Of a stretch of 64,000 bases of DNA, positions 40,316 through 49,485 are shown piece after piece. The notes beneath the pieces were generated by a model. It did no database searches and was not told where the DNA came from. It worked only from the letters and a program-made list of their open reading frames with translations. The stretch comes from JAJPKK01 sp963824905 (lineage in GTDB: Bacteria; Pseudomonadota; Alphaproteobacteria; Rhizobiales; Xanthobacteraceae). The DNA lies in NCBI GenBank assembly GCA_963824905.1, contig CAWGRH010000013.1, forward strand, positions 192,526 to 256,525, in the 5' to 3' direction. Numbering within the stretch: the stretch's first letter is position 1; each line of letters begins with the position of its first letter. The position numbers and the translations under genes are program-made.

Positions 40316-41407
40316 CTACATCTGCGGCGGCAGCTCCTTGAGGAACTGCGCCACGTGCTCTTTCCAGAACTCGGCGTGCAGATGGGTAAAGTGGCCGTAC
40401 GTCTTCTCGCTCGCGGGGACGAGGACGTATTTGGCGTTGGGAATGCGCTTGATCTCGCGCTCGGTGACGCCGAGCTGCGGCGGATTGGTCTCGTCGTCGC
40501 CCGAGTTGATCGCCATCAGCCGCGCCTTGATCTGTTCGAGATGTGGCGCGGGATTGTAGTCCATCACGGCCTCGATGCCCCACAGCGTGTCGTTGGCGTC
40601 GCGCTTCTTCGCTTCTTCGAGCTGCTTGAAGTAGAGCGCGTCGCCGGCTTCGCGGGTCGGCGCGAGCTCCTGGACGCGCCGCACATTGCTGGTCTGCAGG
40701 AAGCCGTAGGGCGCAGTCACGACCCACTGGGTCGGGTTCTTCTCGTAATTGCCGTTGTTCCAACCGGGATCCTGGCGGATCGCCTCAGCAGCGATGCGGC
40801 GCTGGATCCAGTTGCGGCCGCTGATCGCGATCGGCTGGCTGGCGATCGGGATGAGCCCGTCCATCAGGTCGGGGTACATGTAGCCCCACATCCAGGTGTG
40901 CATGCCGCCCATCGACGAGCCCATGACGAGGCGCAGGTGCTTGATGCCGAGCCCTTCGGTGACGAGCTGGTGCTCGGCGGCGATGATGTCCTCGTATCGG
41001 AAGTGAGGAAACTTCGCGCGCAGGCCGTCGCTCGGCTTGCTCGAGCCGCCGCGGCCGATGCCGTCGGGCAGGATGATGAAATACTGGCTCGCATCGAGCG
41101 CCTGGCCGGCAGCAAACAGCTCGTCGCCGAGCGTCGGCATCAGCCAGGCCTTGCCGGTCGAGCTCGTGCCGTGGAGCAGGATCACCGCATTGATGATCTC
41201 ACCCGCCGCGTTTCGCTTCGCCGTGCCGAGCGTCATGTAGTGCTGCTTGAGCTCGGCGATGGTCTCGCCGCTCTTGAAGCGGAAGTCCTTGATGATGAAG
41301 TCGCCCTCGCGCTGGTTCGGCCAGCTGCTTCGAGTGATCTCGGTCTGGGCGAAAGCCGACGGGGCGGCGAGCACGAGGAACGCAGCGGACAGGGCACGAA
41401 TGATCAT
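40316..41407 (-). CDS. Secreted alpha/beta hydrolase (homoserine acetyltransferase-like fold)
   Basis: From ATG 41407 a signal peptide (ALSAAFLVLAAPSAFAQT) leads to a 340-residue hydrolase. VILLHGTSSTGKAW contains the oxyanion region, and VMGSSMGGMHTW is the nucleophile elbow with Ser. The Asp is near INSGDDETN and the His in YGHFTHLHA. The length and pattern resemble MetX-type hydrolases, but the export signal argues against methionine synthesis. A shared operon with the cyclase downstream may have existed before the IS inserted. Confidence 0.85.
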   Translation of the reverse strand: MIIRALSAAFLVLAAPSAFAQTEITRSSWPNQREGDFIIKDFRFKSGETIAELKQHYMTLGTAKRNAAGEIINAVILLHGTSSTGKAWLMPTLGDELFAAGQALDASQYFIILPDGIGRGGSSKPSDGLRAKFPHFRYEDIIAAEHQLVTEGLGIKHLRLVMGSSMGGMHTWMWGYMYPDLMDGLIPIASQPIAISGRNWIQRRIAAEAIRQDPGWNNGNYEKNPTQWVVTAPYGFLQTSNVRRVQELAPTREAGDALYFKQLEEAKKRDANDTLWGIEAVMDYNPAPHLEQIKARLMAINSGDDETNPPQLGVTEREIKRIPNAKYVLVPASEKTYGHFTHLHAEFWKEHVAQFLKELPPQM

Positions 41408-41605
41408 TTCGGTGTTCTCCCGAGGTTCGGCCGACCAGTCTCGAAGTCGGTGGAAGATCAGCAAAGCTACGCCGTTTTTCAGCTCCCCCGCAAGCGCGGT
41501 AGCTGCCATGCGCCGGTCTTTGCGCGCTTGCGTCGCGACATCAAAACGCTGGCTGCTGCCAGGGATTTTTCATAGAACGATCCGCATCACCACATGGAGA
41601 CGTTG

Positions 41606-42460
41606 ATGAGATACCAAGCACCGGGCGCCGCGCTTTCGGCCCTGATTGCGACGCTCATGTGCGCCAGCGCGGCGCTGCCGGCCTGCGCCGCCGAGCCCGC
41701 ACAGCCGCCGAACTTCGGGCCGGACCCGACGACCGGCTGGCTTGCGCAGGACGACGAGTTCATTGCACCGCCAAGCGGACCGGGCCCGGTCGCCTCCGAT
41801 CCCACGCATCCCTACGTGAGCTTCTACAAGCAACCGCGCAACACGCACCCCGCGTTCCGGATCGCCGATCTCGCGAACCCGATCCTCCAGACATGGACGC
41901 GGGACCGCCTGCGCCAGGTGAACGAGCGCGTGACGTCGGGCGAAGTCGTCGCGATTCCCAAAGAGCGATGCTGGCCGGTCGGGACACCGGCCTTCCTGCT
42001 GCTGCCGGCGACGCCGGTCTATTTCCTGCAGACGGCGAAGGACGTGCGGATGATCTGGATGCAGGATCACCAGATCCGCGACATTCGCCTCGATGCGGGG
42101 CATCCCGCCAACCTCAAGCCGTCCTGGTACGGCGATTCGGTCGGCCATTACGAGGGCGACACGCTGGTGGTCGACACCGTCGGCATCACCACAAAGGCCT
42201 ATGTCGACAATTATCAGACGCCGCATACCGATGCGCTGCACGTCATCGAGCGCTACCACCTGATCGACGGCGGCAATACGCTCGAGGTCAACATCCATGT
42301 CGAGGACCCCGGCGCCTTCACCACGCCGTGGAACGCGATCCAGCGCTACCGCAAGGTCAACCGGGGACCGTTCGCCGAAATGGCCTGTGCTGAGAATAAC
42401 GACGATCACTTCCATCACGGCCTGGAGCCGATGCCCGAGACCGACAAGCCGGATTTCTAG
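41606..42460 (+). CDS. Secreted protein of unknown function, related to 23793-24635
   Basis: Start ATG 41606 has GGAG six bases upstream; ATG 41594 is also possible. A signal peptide ends near PACAAEP. The body (about 260 residues) shows RLDAGHPANLKPSWYGDSVG, YEGDTLVVDTVGITTKAYVD and VIERYHLIDGGNTLEVNIHV. The pattern of a calycin-like or lipocalin-like beta domain is possible but not proven. It shares block order with the protein at 23793-24635. Confidence 0.75.
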   Translation: MRYQAPGAALSALIATLMCASAALPACAAEPAQPPNFGPDPTTGWLAQDDEFIAPPSGPGPVASDPTHPYVSFYKQPRNTHPAFRIADLANPILQTWTRDRLRQVNERVTSGEVVAIPKERCWPVGTPAFLLLPATPVYFLQTAKDVRMIWMQDHQIRDIRLDAGHPANLKPSWYGDSVGHYEGDTLVVDTVGITTKAYVDNYQTPHTDALHVIERYHLIDGGNTLEVNIHVEDPGAFTTPWNAIQRYRKVNRGPFAEMACAENNDDHFHHGLEPMPETDKPDF

Positions 42461-42478
42461 GCGCCGTTACCTCTGAAA

Positions 42479-42630
42479 TGGTCATGGCCGGGCTCGTCCC
42501 GGCCACCCCGATCATAAAGCACCGCTGTGCCAAGATTGTCGGGGTCGCCGGGCCAAGCCCGGCGATGACGCTCGGGTATGTTGTCCGGTCCGAGAAAACG
42601 AAATCGCCGGGAACGAGCCCGGCGATCCAC
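42479..42630. repeat. Clustered small palindromes (GCCGGGCTTGGCCCGGC type)
   Basis: Three hairpins lie in a row: ATGGCCGGGCTCGTCCCGGCC, GTCGCCGGGCCAAGCCCGGCGA and ATCGCCGGGAACGAGCCCGGCGAT-like units. They lie between two convergent genes. The unit resembles the hairpin at 35673-35702. Confidence 0.6.
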
Positions 42631-42659
42631 CAATAGAAGCTGCTTGCCGAGCGTCGCTG

Positions 42660-43736
42660 CTACTTCGCCTTGCCACGCGGCGGCTCGGGAGCAGCGGCGG
42701 CCATGGTAGCGTGGATAGTGAGCGGCTTGCCGTCGCGCAGCACCGAGAGCTCGGCAACCTCACCGATCCGCAGCAAAGCCATCCGGTTACGCAGGGCACC
42801 CGAGTCGCGGACCGCCGTCTTGCCGACATCAGTGACAATGTCACCGGATTTCAGGCCGGCACGAGCTCCCGCCGATCCGGCATCGACGCTCACGACCACC
42901 GCACCGACCGGGGCCGCTGCCGTCGACACCTGCATTTTGAGCTCACGGAACACACTCGGCGTCGGATCGTCGATGGTGATCCCGAGCGAGCCGCGGCTGA
43001 TCTCGCCGTACTCCAGGATCTGATCGGCCACGCTGCGCGCCATGTTGATCGGAATGGCGAAGCCGACGCCCGGGTTGGTGTTGCTCGAGCCGACGAACGC
43101 GGTGTTGATGCCGATGAGATCGCCGTTGAGATTGACGAGCGCGCCGCCGGAATTGCCGGGATAGATCGCAGCGTCCGTCTGGATGAAATCCTCGAACTGC
43201 TCGATGCCGACATTGTTGCGGCGCAAGCCGCTCACGATGCCGGAAGTCACGGTCTGCCCGAGCTGCAGCGGATTGCCGATGGCGAGCACGAAGTCGCCGA
43301 CTTCCAGCTGATCCGAATCACCGAAGGTGATAGCGGACAGGTGATCGGGCGCGATCTTGATCACCGCGATGTCGGTATCGGGGTCGCCGCCGACCCGTGT
43401 CGCCGGCACGTTGCGGCCATCGGACAGCGTCACCGTGATCTCGTCCGCATGGGCGATCACGTGGTTGTTGGTGATGATCAGGCCCTGATTGGCGTCGAAG
43501 ACCACGCCGGAGCCCGAGGCACGGACGTCGCGCTTCTTGCCGCCCTCCGTCGTATGGCCCTTGATGGCGATGCTGATGACGGCCGGGGTGATCTTCTTGA
43601 GCACTGGCGCCAAGGTCGGCACGCCGACCTGCGCGATCACCGGCAATGGGACGCTCGCCTGGGCAGCGGGGACCGCGATCAGTGCGGAACCCGCAAATCC
43701 TGCGGCAAGCAGCATCGCCGGAACAAATCGATTCAT
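42660..43736 (-). CDS. Do-like serine protease (DegP/HtrA type) with one PDZ domain
   Basis: From ATG 43736 a signal peptide (MLLAAGFAGSALIAVPAAQA) precedes a trypsin-like domain. The triad is His in TNNHVIAH, Asp in DTDIAVIK and Ser in YPGNSGGALVN. A single PDZ domain follows (VGAVVVSVDAGSAGARAGLK). The protein is about 358 residues, shorter than DegP, which has two PDZ domains, and similar to DegS-like proteases. It presumably handles misfolded envelope proteins. A palindrome sits just upstream of the start. Confidence 0.9.
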   Translation of the reverse strand: MNRFVPAMLLAAGFAGSALIAVPAAQASVPLPVIAQVGVPTLAPVLKKITPAVISIAIKGHTTEGGKKRDVRASGSGVVFDANQGLIITNNHVIAHADEITVTLSDGRNVPATRVGGDPDTDIAVIKIAPDHLSAITFGDSDQLEVGDFVLAIGNPLQLGQTVTSGIVSGLRRNNVGIEQFEDFIQTDAAIYPGNSGGALVNLNGDLIGINTAFVGSSNTNPGVGFAIPINMARSVADQILEYGEISRGSLGITIDDPTPSVFRELKMQVSTAAAPVGAVVVSVDAGSAGARAGLKSGDIVTDVGKTAVRDSGALRNRMALLRIGEVAELSVLRDGKPLTIHATMAAAAPEPPRGKAK

Positions 43737-43751
43737 CTGGCAAAACCCCAA

Positions 43752-43769
43752 GTTCCCAAGCTCGGGAAC
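43752..43769. promoter_or_regulatory. 18-base palindrome upstream of the Do-like protease
   Basis: GTTCCCAAGCTCGGGAAC is nearly symmetric (one mismatched pair) and ends 16 bases before the ATG. It could be an operator or an RNA hairpin covering the ribosome site. Function is inferred only from position. Confidence 0.4.
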
Positions 43770-44133
43770 TATAAGCGTCTTATATTGACATTTTAGTGCC
43801 AGGACGGCGGTGCACAAGGGTACCCGGGCGCCAGCCACGCAAATAGACCGCTGAAAAGATATATTGTTTATAGGAATTTAATGCACTCCCCCTGAGCGCA
43901 TACGCCGCGTTTATAAGATGCCGATGGCTCGTTTTTATTGCACCGCAGCATCGCGACGAAGGCAACCCACCCGATTCATGAGAGGTCGCAGACCTTTCGG
44001 GCAACATCATGCTGTTCCAGGAAAACACCCTCCGTCCCTGTCAGGAACGAAGGTGCGGCTCTTTGGCGCGGCAATAGGTGGGAGAAAGACTCCATCGTGC
44101 CCACTCCGCGGACAGACAGCGGGGAATAGAAGC
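43770..44133. other. AT-rich intergenic region, no recognised gene
   Basis: This stretch is clearly more AT-rich than its surroundings at about 43850-43920 (GATATATTGTTTATAGG). It lies between the TPR gene's stop and the protease start. It probably contains the protease promoter, but I cannot place it. No small gene was found. Confidence 0.45.
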
Positions 44134-45483
44134 CTATTTGATCCCGTAGCGGGCGAATTCTTCAGCGATTTCAGTGCGCAAGGCCTTGGCCCGGGCGAGG
44201 TCGGTCTCGCCCCCGGCAGCATCGCCCTTTTTGCGCTTCGCCATGCCGCGGCCGTAGAGCGAATCAGGGAAGTCCGGAACGGACTTGAGCACCGCGTCGT
44301 AGTCCGCAATGGCGTCGTCGTAGTGGCCGAGCTTGAGATGAACGAGCCCGCGGCTGTCCAGCGTGTAGGGGTCGGTCCGCAAACGCAACGACTCGTTACA
44401 GTCGGCCAGCGCCTGCTCGAGCTGGCCGATCATCGCGCGGGCCCAGCACCGGCTGTTCCATGTGGGCGCGTTGTTGGCATCGAGCTTGAGCGCCTGGTCG
44501 AAATTGGGGATGGCGCGGCCGTAATCGCGCTTGGCGGAATAGGCGCTGCCACGGGCGAGGTAGGCGATGGCATCGTTCGGGTCGGCCTTGATCGCGTCGG
44601 TGTAGTCGGCGATCGCGCGGTCGAGGTCGCCCCTGGCGCGATAGGCGTTGCCGCGGTCATAGAGGGCGATGACGTCGGAGGCGTTGAGCTTGATCGCCTG
44701 GGTGTAGTCGGCGATTGCCTTGTCGAATTGCTTCTTCTCGCCCCAGGCGAGCCCGCGGTTGACCAGCGCGTTGGCGAAATTCGGGTTGAGACCAAGTGCC
44801 TTGTCGTAATCGGCGATGGCCTGGTCCTGCTGGTTGGTGTCACCATAGGCCAGGCCGCGGTAGTAATAGGCGACATCGAGATTGGGCGCGAGCCGGATCG
44901 CTTCGGAATGATCGGCGATCGCCCGGCTGGGATCGCCCATCATGCGATAGGCCATGCCGCGCATATTGAAAGCGTAGGCGTAGCTCGGATCGAGTTTCAC
45001 CGCTTCGCTGTAGTCGCTGACCGCATGGGCTGGATCGCGCTTGGCGAAGTAGGCGAGGCCGCGGTCGACATAGGACGAGCGGCGCTGCGGGTTGATCCGC
45101 AGGCTCTGGCCGTAGTCGGCGATGGCGCGGTCGAAGTCGCGCTTGAGGTAATAGGACCTGCCGCGGTTGAAATAGGCGATGTCGTAGTCGGGATCGAGCC
45201 GGATGGCCTCGCTGTAGTCGGCGATGGCGCGATCGATATCCCCCTTGACCCGGTAAGCGATGCCGCGGTTGTTGTAGATGACGGGAAGGTTTCCGGCTGC
45301 CGCGTGGCCGGCTTGGATCAGCGCGGTGCAGCCGGCGATCGACTGCTCCACCGTCGCGGTCCCGTCCTTGTTCTCGCACCAGATCCGGTTCGGATCTTGC
45401 TGCGCGCGTGCCGGCACGGCGACCATCAGGGCCGTCGCGCAGAAACCGACGCCGATGATGCGCGGGATCGCTCTCCCGTCCAT
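44134..45483 (-). CDS. Periplasmic TPR-repeat protein
   Basis: From ATG 45483 a signal peptide (IIGVGFCATALMVAVPARAQ) is followed by about eleven tandem 34-residue TPR units. The repeating pattern is YxxRGxAYxxxGDxDRAIADYxxAI, and the repeats cover residues 75-440. Two Cys lie near the N terminus (RIWCENKDG, SIAGCTALI). Such proteins scaffold protein complexes in the envelope. Length is 449 residues. Confidence 0.9.
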   Translation of the reverse strand: MDGRAIPRIIGVGFCATALMVAVPARAQQDPNRIWCENKDGTATVEQSIAGCTALIQAGHAAAGNLPVIYNNRGIAYRVKGDIDRAIADYSEAIRLDPDYDIAYFNRGRSYYLKRDFDRAIADYGQSLRINPQRRSSYVDRGLAYFAKRDPAHAVSDYSEAVKLDPSYAYAFNMRGMAYRMMGDPSRAIADHSEAIRLAPNLDVAYYYRGLAYGDTNQQDQAIADYDKALGLNPNFANALVNRGLAWGEKKQFDKAIADYTQAIKLNASDVIALYDRGNAYRARGDLDRAIADYTDAIKADPNDAIAYLARGSAYSAKRDYGRAIPNFDQALKLDANNAPTWNSRCWARAMIGQLEQALADCNESLRLRTDPYTLDSRGLVHLKLGHYDDAIADYDAVLKSVPDFPDSLYGRGMAKRKKGDAAGGETDLARAKALRTEIAEEFARYGIK

Positions 45484-45644
45484 CGCCCTCCGTCCACTGC
45501 GGTTACGATGTCGGGTATCTTGTCCCAGTGCTCGGCCTTTTGACAATGGCTCAGACAGCCGCGACGCACCCGCGAAGGTGAAAAGGCCAACAGGTACGCT
45601 TGCGACATGAGGTCCCGTCCGGCCATTCCGGGGTGACCCAGGAG

Positions 45645-45869
45645 CTAGCGGGTCAGATCGATCCGCCTCACGCCGACCTGCCGGAGCTTCTCGGCGTCGA
45701 GTTTGATGGAGGCGGCCTCGGCGGACCCGCCAGCGGCCGTGAACGTCTGGTCGAAATCGACGGTGGTCTGATAGGAGGCCACGGCTCGGGAGCGCGCGAT
45801 ATTGGCGGCGACGACGGCCGAACTCAGTGCGGCTGCGGCAGCGATGAGGACGACGGACTTGCGCGGCAT
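45645..45869 (-). CDS. Small exported protein of unknown function
   Basis: This 74-residue protein has an N-terminal signal or anchor (SVVLIAAAAALSSAVVAANI) and a short tail ending KLRQVGVRRIDLTR. AAGGAA lies six bases before the ATG at 45869. No family is recognised. It is separate from the TPR gene by about 160 bases. Confidence 0.6.
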   Translation of the reverse strand: MPRKSVVLIAAAAALSSAVVAANIARSRAVASYQTTVDFDQTFTAAGGSAEAASIKLDAEKLRQVGVRRIDLTR

Positions 45870-46147
45870 CGGCGGTTCCTTCGAGGGGCACTTCCTTTTG
45901 GTCTGCCGGCCCGGGAAAACGGTTCACTGCCCAAAGGTGCCGACGGAGGCTAGCCAACGGCGTGAGCATCAGCGTTCGGCGCCGCGATTGCCGATCGTGG
46001 TTGCGACAACATGCACCTGCCGAGAGCCGGGCAGGTTCGGGTGTTTGGGCTTGGAGAAGGTCGCGAAAGGCTGCCATACTCGACGCCAATGCCGGCCCGA
46101 CGAGGGACCGAGGGGGACCGGCGCAGGATTCTTGCGAGGGAACGTCC

Positions 46148-47161
46148 ATGCGCACCAAACTTGTTGCGGCGCTCGTCGCCGCGTTCGCCGGTTTCGGCTT
46201 CGCCGGTTCTGCCGAGGCGCAGCAACCGATCGTCATCAAGTTCAGCCACGTGGTCTCGCCCGATGCCCCCAAGGGCAAGGCCGCTATCGTGTTCAAGGAC
46301 CTCGTCGATAAGTACACCAACGGACGGGTGAAGGTTGAGGTCTACCCGAACTCCTCGCTCTACAAGGACAAGGAAGAGCTCGAAGCGCTTCAGCTCGGCT
46401 CGGTGCAGATCCTGGCGCCGTCGATCTCGAAGTTCGGCCCGCTCGGCGTCAAGGAATTCGACGTCTTCGACTTGCCGTTCCTGATGAGCGACGACGCTCG
46501 CGCCCGCCAGATGATGGCGAGCCCGATGATGGCCGACCTCAACAAGAAGCTCGAGGCGAAGGGTGTCGAGCCGCTGGCCTATTGGGACAACGGCGCCCAC
46601 GTCTACACCGCCAACAAGCCGCTCATAAGACCCGAGGACTTCCGCGGCCTCAAGATGCGCATCCAGGGCTCCAAGGTGCTCGATGCGGCGGTGCGCGAAC
46701 TTGGCGCCATTCCCCAGATCATGGGTTTCGGCGAACTCTACCAGGCATTGCAGACCGGCGTTGTCGACGGCGAGGACAACGTGCCGTCCAACATTCTGAC
46801 CCAGAAGTTCTATGAGGTGCAGAAGAACCTGACCGTCTCCTATCACGGGCGGCTGACCTACGCGCTGGTCACCAACAAGAAGTTCTGGGATGGCCTGCCG
46901 GCCGATCTCAAGGCGCCGCTCGCCCGCGCGGTGAAGGAATCGACCGACTACTTCAACGAGACCGCGGCGAAGGACAACGCGGAGGCGCTCGAGAAGATCA
47001 AAGCCTCCGGCAAGATCCAGGTCCATTATCTCACCGACGACGAGAAGAAGGCGTGGGTCGCCAAGCTGATGCCGGTGCACAAGGAGATGCAGAGCCGGTT
47101 CGGCAAGGACTTCATCGACAAGATCTACAAGGCCTCCGGCTTTACCCCGCCGCAATCTTAA
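46148..47161 (+). CDS. dctP: TRAP transporter substrate-binding protein DctP
   Basis: This 337-residue periplasmic protein starts MRTKLVAALVAAFAGFGFAG with a signal ending near SAEAQQ. The DctP pattern follows: IKFSHVVSPDAPKGKAA, EVYPNSSLYKDKEELEALQL, and the signature Arg region GLKMRIQGSKV with FGELYQALQTGVVDG. It delivers C4-dicarboxylates or similar acids to the DctQM membrane part directly downstream. GAGGGAACG is the ribosome site. Confidence 0.93.
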   Translation: MRTKLVAALVAAFAGFGFAGSAEAQQPIVIKFSHVVSPDAPKGKAAIVFKDLVDKYTNGRVKVEVYPNSSLYKDKEELEALQLGSVQILAPSISKFGPLGVKEFDVFDLPFLMSDDARARQMMASPMMADLNKKLEAKGVEPLAYWDNGAHVYTANKPLIRPEDFRGLKMRIQGSKVLDAAVRELGAIPQIMGFGELYQALQTGVVDGEDNVPSNILTQKFYEVQKNLTVSYHGRLTYALVTNKKFWDGLPADLKAPLARAVKESTDYFNETAAKDNAEALEKIKASGKIQVHYLTDDEKKAWVAKLMPVHKEMQSRFGKDFIDKIYKASGFTPPQS

Positions 47162-47228
47162 AGATCGCGGCGCGCCGCGTCGGCACGGCGAGGCACGAGG
47201 GTTCGGGTTCTGAGCGGAGGGGAACATC

Positions 47229-47873
47229 GTGCTCCACGTGCTCGACCGCATTCTCGATCGGCTCGAAGAGTGGATCATCTGCGTCCTGATCGCCTCGGCG
47301 ACGATCGTCACCTTCGTCGCCGTGGTGCATCGCTACGGCGCCAGCAATTCGGTGACGGTCGCCACCTGGGCGAACGCGCACGGCCTCGTCTGGCTCGCGC
47401 TCGTTGCTGATTGGGTCTACGAGACCCTCACCGCGATCAACCTCTCCTGGGCGCAGGAGCTCGCCACCTACATGTTCGTGTGGATGGCGAAGTTCGGCGC
47501 GGCGCTAGGGGTGCGCACCGGCATCCATGTCGGCGTCGACGTCTTCGTGAAGCAGCTCTCCCCTGCCGCGCGCAAACCGGTGATCGTGTTTGCGACGCTG
47601 TGCGGGGCGCTGTTCACCGGCGTCATCGGCACGCTCGGGGCGATCTACGTCTACGAGCTCGACCCCGACCAGGTGTCACCCGAGCTCGAATGGCCGAGCT
47701 GGATGATCTATCTGTGCATCCCGCTGGGCTCTTACCTGATGTCGTTCCGCTTCCTCCAGGTGATGTGGCGCTATCTCAAGACGGGCTACACACCCCACAC
47801 CGGGCACCACGGGCTCGAATACGAGGCGCCGGTGGACACGACGCCCGCGCCTCTCGCCGAGCCGGCGCGATGA
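47229..47873 (+). CDS. dctQ: TRAP transporter small permease DctQ
   Basis: This 214-residue protein has four membrane segments. The family block is WAQELATYMFVWMAKFGAAL, with VRTGIHVGVDVF. The start is a GTG at 47229 with GGAGGGG nearby. An insertion of about 30 residues between the first two helices (SVTVATWANAHGLVWLALVA) makes it longer than the usual DctQ. The stop overlaps the dctM start (ATGA at 47870). Confidence 0.9.
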   Translation: MLHVLDRILDRLEEWIICVLIASATIVTFVAVVHRYGASNSVTVATWANAHGLVWLALVADWVYETLTAINLSWAQELATYMFVWMAKFGAALGVRTGIHVGVDVFVKQLSPAARKPVIVFATLCGALFTGVIGTLGAIYVYELDPDQVSPELEWPSWMIYLCIPLGSYLMSFRFLQVMWRYLKTGYTPHTGHHGLEYEAPVDTTPAPLAEPAR

Positions 47874-49336
47874 GCGGGCTGTCCCAAACGCTCGCGCCAC
47901 GGTCTCGCGCAGGCGAGGTCAGCGCCTGGCTGATTGTTCTGACGCCAGTCGTGCTCGCCCTCATCTGCGCGCTGGCGCGCTTCGACATCATCGAGCTGTC
48001 GCAGACATCGCGTGCCGCGCTCCTGTTCGCCATGCTGCTCGGGCTGATGGCGACCGGCATGCCGATCTCGATCGCGCTCGGCCTCTCCGTCCTCACCTAT
48101 CTGTTCATCCTGTCGAACGTCGATCCCAAGATGGTCGGGCTGAAGCTGTTCACCAGCATCGACCGCTTCGAGATCATGGCGATCCCGTTCTTCATTCTCG
48201 CGGGTAATTTCCTCACCTCCGGGGGGGTGGCGCGGCGGATGATCGACTTTGCGACCTCGATGATCGGCCACTGGTATGGCGGCCTCGGGCTCGCCGGCGT
48301 CGTCGCCTGCGCGCTGTTCGCCGCGATTTCCGGCTCGTCGGTGGCGACCGTGGTCGGGATCGGCTCGATCATCCTGCCGGCGATTCTCGAGAACGGCTAT
48401 CCGCCGCGCTTCGGCGCCGGCGTGATCGCCACATCGGGCGCGCTCGGCATCTTGTTTCCACCGTCGATCAACCTCGTGATCTTTGCGGTGGCGACGAGCG
48501 GCATGCAGCCCAAGGGGCCCGACGGCTTAATCGTCGATTCGGCCTCGGTCGGCCAGCTCTTCATCGCCGCGCTGGTGCCGGGGCTGATCCTCTCCACCAT
48601 GCTCGGCGTCACGACGTGGTATCGCGCCTGGCGCAACGATTATCCGCGCATGAAGCGTGCCACCTGGGGACAGTGCCTGCGCGCCTTCCGCGACAGCTTC
48701 TGGGGCCTGTTCCTGATCGTGCTCGTGCTTGGCGGCATCTATTCAGGCCTGTTCACCCCGACGGAAGCTGCCGCCGTCGCCGCGGTCTACGCCTTCTTCA
48801 TCGCCGTCTTCGTCTACAAGGAGCTCAAGTTCGCCGACGTGCCTGCGGTGCTGCTCAAGGCGGCGTCGATGAGCGCAATGATCCTCTACATCATTACCAA
48901 CGCCGCGGTGTTCTCGTGGCTCCTCACCTCGGAGCAGATACCTCAATCGATGGCGGAATGGATGACGGCGCAGGGCTTCGGCATCGTCGCGTTCCTGCTC
49001 GTCACCAACATCGTGCTGCTCGCCGCCGGCAACTTCATGGACCCGGCCGCGATCGTGCTGATCATGGCGCCGATCCTGTTCCCGATGGCGGCGCGGCTCG
49101 GCGTCCACCCGGTGCATCTCGGCATCCTGATGGCGGTCAACATGGAGGTGGGCCTGTGCCACCCGCCGGTCGGGCTCAATCTCTACGTCGCCTCGAGCAT
49201 CACCAAGATGGGCATCACCGAGCTCACGGTGGCGGTGCTGCCGTGGCTCGGCACCATGCTGGTGTTCCTGGTGATGGTGACCTACATCCCGGAAATTTCG
49301 CTGTGGCTCCCGCGCGTGCTCGGCATGGTGAATTAG
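47870..49336 (+). CDS. dctM: TRAP transporter large permease DctM
   Basis: This 488-residue protein of about twelve membrane helices carries DctM blocks: FEIMAIPFFILAGNFLTSGG, ARRMIDFATSMIGHWYGGLG, AISGSSVATVVGIGSI and TSGALGILFPPSINLVIFA. The start ATG 47870 overlaps the dctQ stop by four bases, giving translational coupling. It completes a dctPQM operon for sodium-driven acid uptake. Confidence 0.94.
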   Translation: MSGLSQTLAPRSRAGEVSAWLIVLTPVVLALICALARFDIIELSQTSRAALLFAMLLGLMATGMPISIALGLSVLTYLFILSNVDPKMVGLKLFTSIDRFEIMAIPFFILAGNFLTSGGVARRMIDFATSMIGHWYGGLGLAGVVACALFAAISGSSVATVVGIGSIILPAILENGYPPRFGAGVIATSGALGILFPPSINLVIFAVATSGMQPKGPDGLIVDSASVGQLFIAALVPGLILSTMLGVTTWYRAWRNDYPRMKRATWGQCLRAFRDSFWGLFLIVLVLGGIYSGLFTPTEAAAVAAVYAFFIAVFVYKELKFADVPAVLLKAASMSAMILYIITNAAVFSWLLTSEQIPQSMAEWMTAQGFGIVAFLLVTNIVLLAAGNFMDPAAIVLIMAPILFPMAARLGVHPVHLGILMAVNMEVGLCHPPVGLNLYVASSITKMGITELTVAVLPWLGTMLVFLVMVTYIPEISLWLPRVLGMVN

Positions 49337-49485
49337 GTCGCGTCGCGTAGCCGGGTTGAGCGAACGCGAAATCTGGAGCCGACGGCGCGACGGGCGTGAG
49401 GCCGCCCCCGGGTTTCGCTTTCATCGCCAGCGGCATACGGGGCCGATCGAGAACCATCGCACGCACGGCTGCCTCACCGGGCGAG

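Noticed and set aside
37951..40341. Long plus-strand frame over the cyclase and IS genes
   Set aside because: Product is Arg/Pro-rich shadow; real genes with catalytic motifs are on the minus strand.
43918..45543. 541-codon plus-strand frame
   Set aside because: It is antisense to the TPR gene and its repeats mirror the TPR codons.
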